A stretch of 64,000 nucleotides of DNA from contig CAMFJD010000008.1 in the NCBI GenBank assembly GCA_945956935.1, positions 1 through 64,000 on the forward strand, in the 5' to 3' direction. The notes beneath the pieces were generated by a model. The model ran no database searches and was not told the origin of the DNA. It saw only the letters and a program-made list of their open reading frames with translations. The stretch is from an uncultured Bacillota bacterium. Lineage in GTDB: Bacteria > Bacillota_I > Bacilli_A > Culicoidibacterales > ZOR0006. A program made the position numbers and the translations under genes. Positions 63,216 through 64,000 of this stretch are shown piece by piece. How positions within the stretch are numbered: position 1 is the stretch's first letter; every line of letters starts with the position of its first letter.

Positions 63216-63220
63216 TAACT

Positions 63221-63424
63221 ATGGCGAAATTGTCATCGTATGCTGATTATCCAGATGTGCTTCGAAAAGAGCATGTCGCAAGTTTAACAGGCTTCAGTGA
63301 GCGAAAAGCATTGTGCATAATCAAGGATTTAAATGATGAACTGAAGAAAAAAGGATATTATGTGATGCAAGGTCGTATTAGTAAGCAATATGTATTTGAA
63401 AAACTGAAAATACCGTTTGAATAG
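63221..63424 (+). CDS. Excisionase-like small DNA-binding protein
   Basis: A 67-aa winged-helix/MerR-like protein (VLRKEHVASLTGFSERKALCIIKDLNDELKKKGY) of the kind that acts as excisionase or accessory DNA-binding factor in ICEs and phages. ATG 63221 follows AGGGAAGG at the end of the effector gene, so it is co-expressed with it. It may assist excision or target choice. Confidence 0.7.
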   Translation: MAKLSSYADYPDVLRKEHVASLTGFSERKALCIIKDLNDELKKKGYYVMQGRISKQYVFEKLKIPFE

Positions 63425-63434
63425 GGGAAGCTTT

Positions 63435-63674
63435 ATGTGTGTAGATAAACGTGAATTATATTACTCTATAATACAAAAAAACAAAAAAGAAAAGAAAAAT
63501 TTAGAAGATCCAATTTATCGGTTGCAAGAATACGGCAATACGATTATTAATTCTAAAGAATATAAAAAATTAAATGATGAGTTATTTGAACTCTATCCAA
63601 CTCTAATAGTGAAAACACCATTCAATGAAAAATCAGCACAGTATTTAATTTTGGAAATAGGAAAAGGGGAATAA
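63435..63674 (+). CDS. Hypothetical protein of the element
   Basis: A 79-aa charged helical protein (KKNKKEKKNLED, SKEYKKLNDELFELYP) without recognised family. ATG 63435 follows AGGGGAAG; the frame to 63417 has no site. Confidence 0.6.
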   Translation: MCVDKRELYYSIIQKNKKEKKNLEDPIYRLQEYGNTIINSKEYKKLNDELFELYPTLIVKTPFNEKSAQYLILEIGKGE

Positions 63675-63676
63675 TA

Positions 63677-64000
63677 ATGATTATTAGGGCAGTAGTAAAT
63701 CAGTATGACTATTTAGTCAAACATGAAAGAATTACAAAACATGAATTACGATTAATATATGCAAATCCAGATACCAATGGGATTTGGGAGAATACAGAAG
63801 ATCTATTGGAAATTTTAACAAGGGAACATCATTTAAATTGTATTGTTGTTGATGAAACGGCGTTTAACAAGCGAGATTTTATACCATTTTTGTTGAAACT
63901 AAGAAAAAAAACTGGCGATCAAGTACGCTTAATTCCAATAACAACAAACAAAGAAATCATTCCAGATTTAGTATCAAAACAATTAAATCAATTTTTTGAG
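63677..64000 (+). CDS. Partial gene of unknown function, runs off the window
   Basis: 108 codons from ATG 63677, 2 nt after the upstream stop and after AAGGGGAA; no stop before the window end. The alternating pattern LNCIVVDETAF ... VRLIPITTN resembles a receiver/Rossmann N-terminal domain, as found before ATPase domains in conjugation or pilus proteins. No firm identification. Confidence 0.6.
   Translation, partial: MIIRAVVNQYDYLVKHERITKHELRLIYANPDTNGIWENTEDLLEILTREHHLNCIVVDETAFNKRDFIPFLLKLRKKTGDQVRLIPITTNKEIIPDLVSKQLNQFFE

Overview
The window is AT-rich DNA from a low-GC Gram-positive bacterium (Bacillota). The evidence is strong AGGAGG-type ribosome binding sites, many TTG/GTG alternatives, a T-box leader on glycyl-tRNA synthetase, and the housekeeping run era-recO-glyS-dnaG-rpoD. 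The lineage could be close to Turicibacter, Culicoidibacter or other Erysipelotrichia-like groups, but no marker here fixes it.

Region 1 (1-21,600) is chromosomal: an S51 peptidase, a GIY-YIG-like/HNH nuclease, a YihY/BrkB membrane protein followed by two ABC-permease fusion genes, an MscS channel, BioY, and a carbonyl/redox-stress neighbourhood. In that neighbourhood three promoters with the 19-bp spacer typical of MerR control (10042-10072, 12137-12167 and, on the minus strand, 14311-14341) precede a CMD-cupin gene, an aldo/keto reductase and the merR gene itself, which suggests a local regulon. The CMD-cupin gene carries an in-frame TAG. An esterase-PadR pair has its own palindromic operator. 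A Nudix hydrolase overlaps a PLD/SF2-helicase/DUF3427 gene that may be defence-related.

Region 2 (21,600-25,080) is a decayed mobile segment: a HEPN-like protein with an RNxxxH motif, a serine recombinase broken by TGA at a zinc-ribbon Cys codon, and the tail of a second recombinase. Small genes (PspC, an SDR remnant, YwbE, ArsC-like) follow.

Region 3 (26,400-39,400) is a tandem family of seven cytoplasmic TPR-GGDEF genes, all on the minus strand. There are two architectures. Two A-B pairs overlap or nearly overlap, one A gene is split by a 4-bp duplication, and one has lost its TPR region. All keep GGEEF and none shows the RxxD inhibitory site.

Region 4 (39,600-50,900) holds a BceRS/BceAB-type two-component/ABC module, then era, recO, T-box-glyS, dnaG and rpoD.

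Region 5 (about 51,000-64,000, running off the end) is an integrative element. It has a type I toxin-like gene, a degenerate Fic protein behind a short terminated leader RNA, a tyrosine integrase, 54-bp tandem repeats, CI/Cro-type regulators, a DnaD-like replication protein, ParM and many small unknowns. Its most striking part is at 61,585-63,424: a free-standing RNase H1-type hybrid-binding domain, a structured RNA ending in an anti-repeat, a two-spacer CRISPR mini-array, a TnpB/Cas12-like protein that has lost all three RuvC acidic residues, and an excisionase-like DNA-binding protein. The anti-repeat lies 8 nt before the first repeat, so the transcript can fold as a natural single-guide RNA. 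There are no cas1/cas2 genes. This looks like a nuclease-dead, RNA-guided DNA-binding (probably transcription-silencing) system carried by a mobile element.
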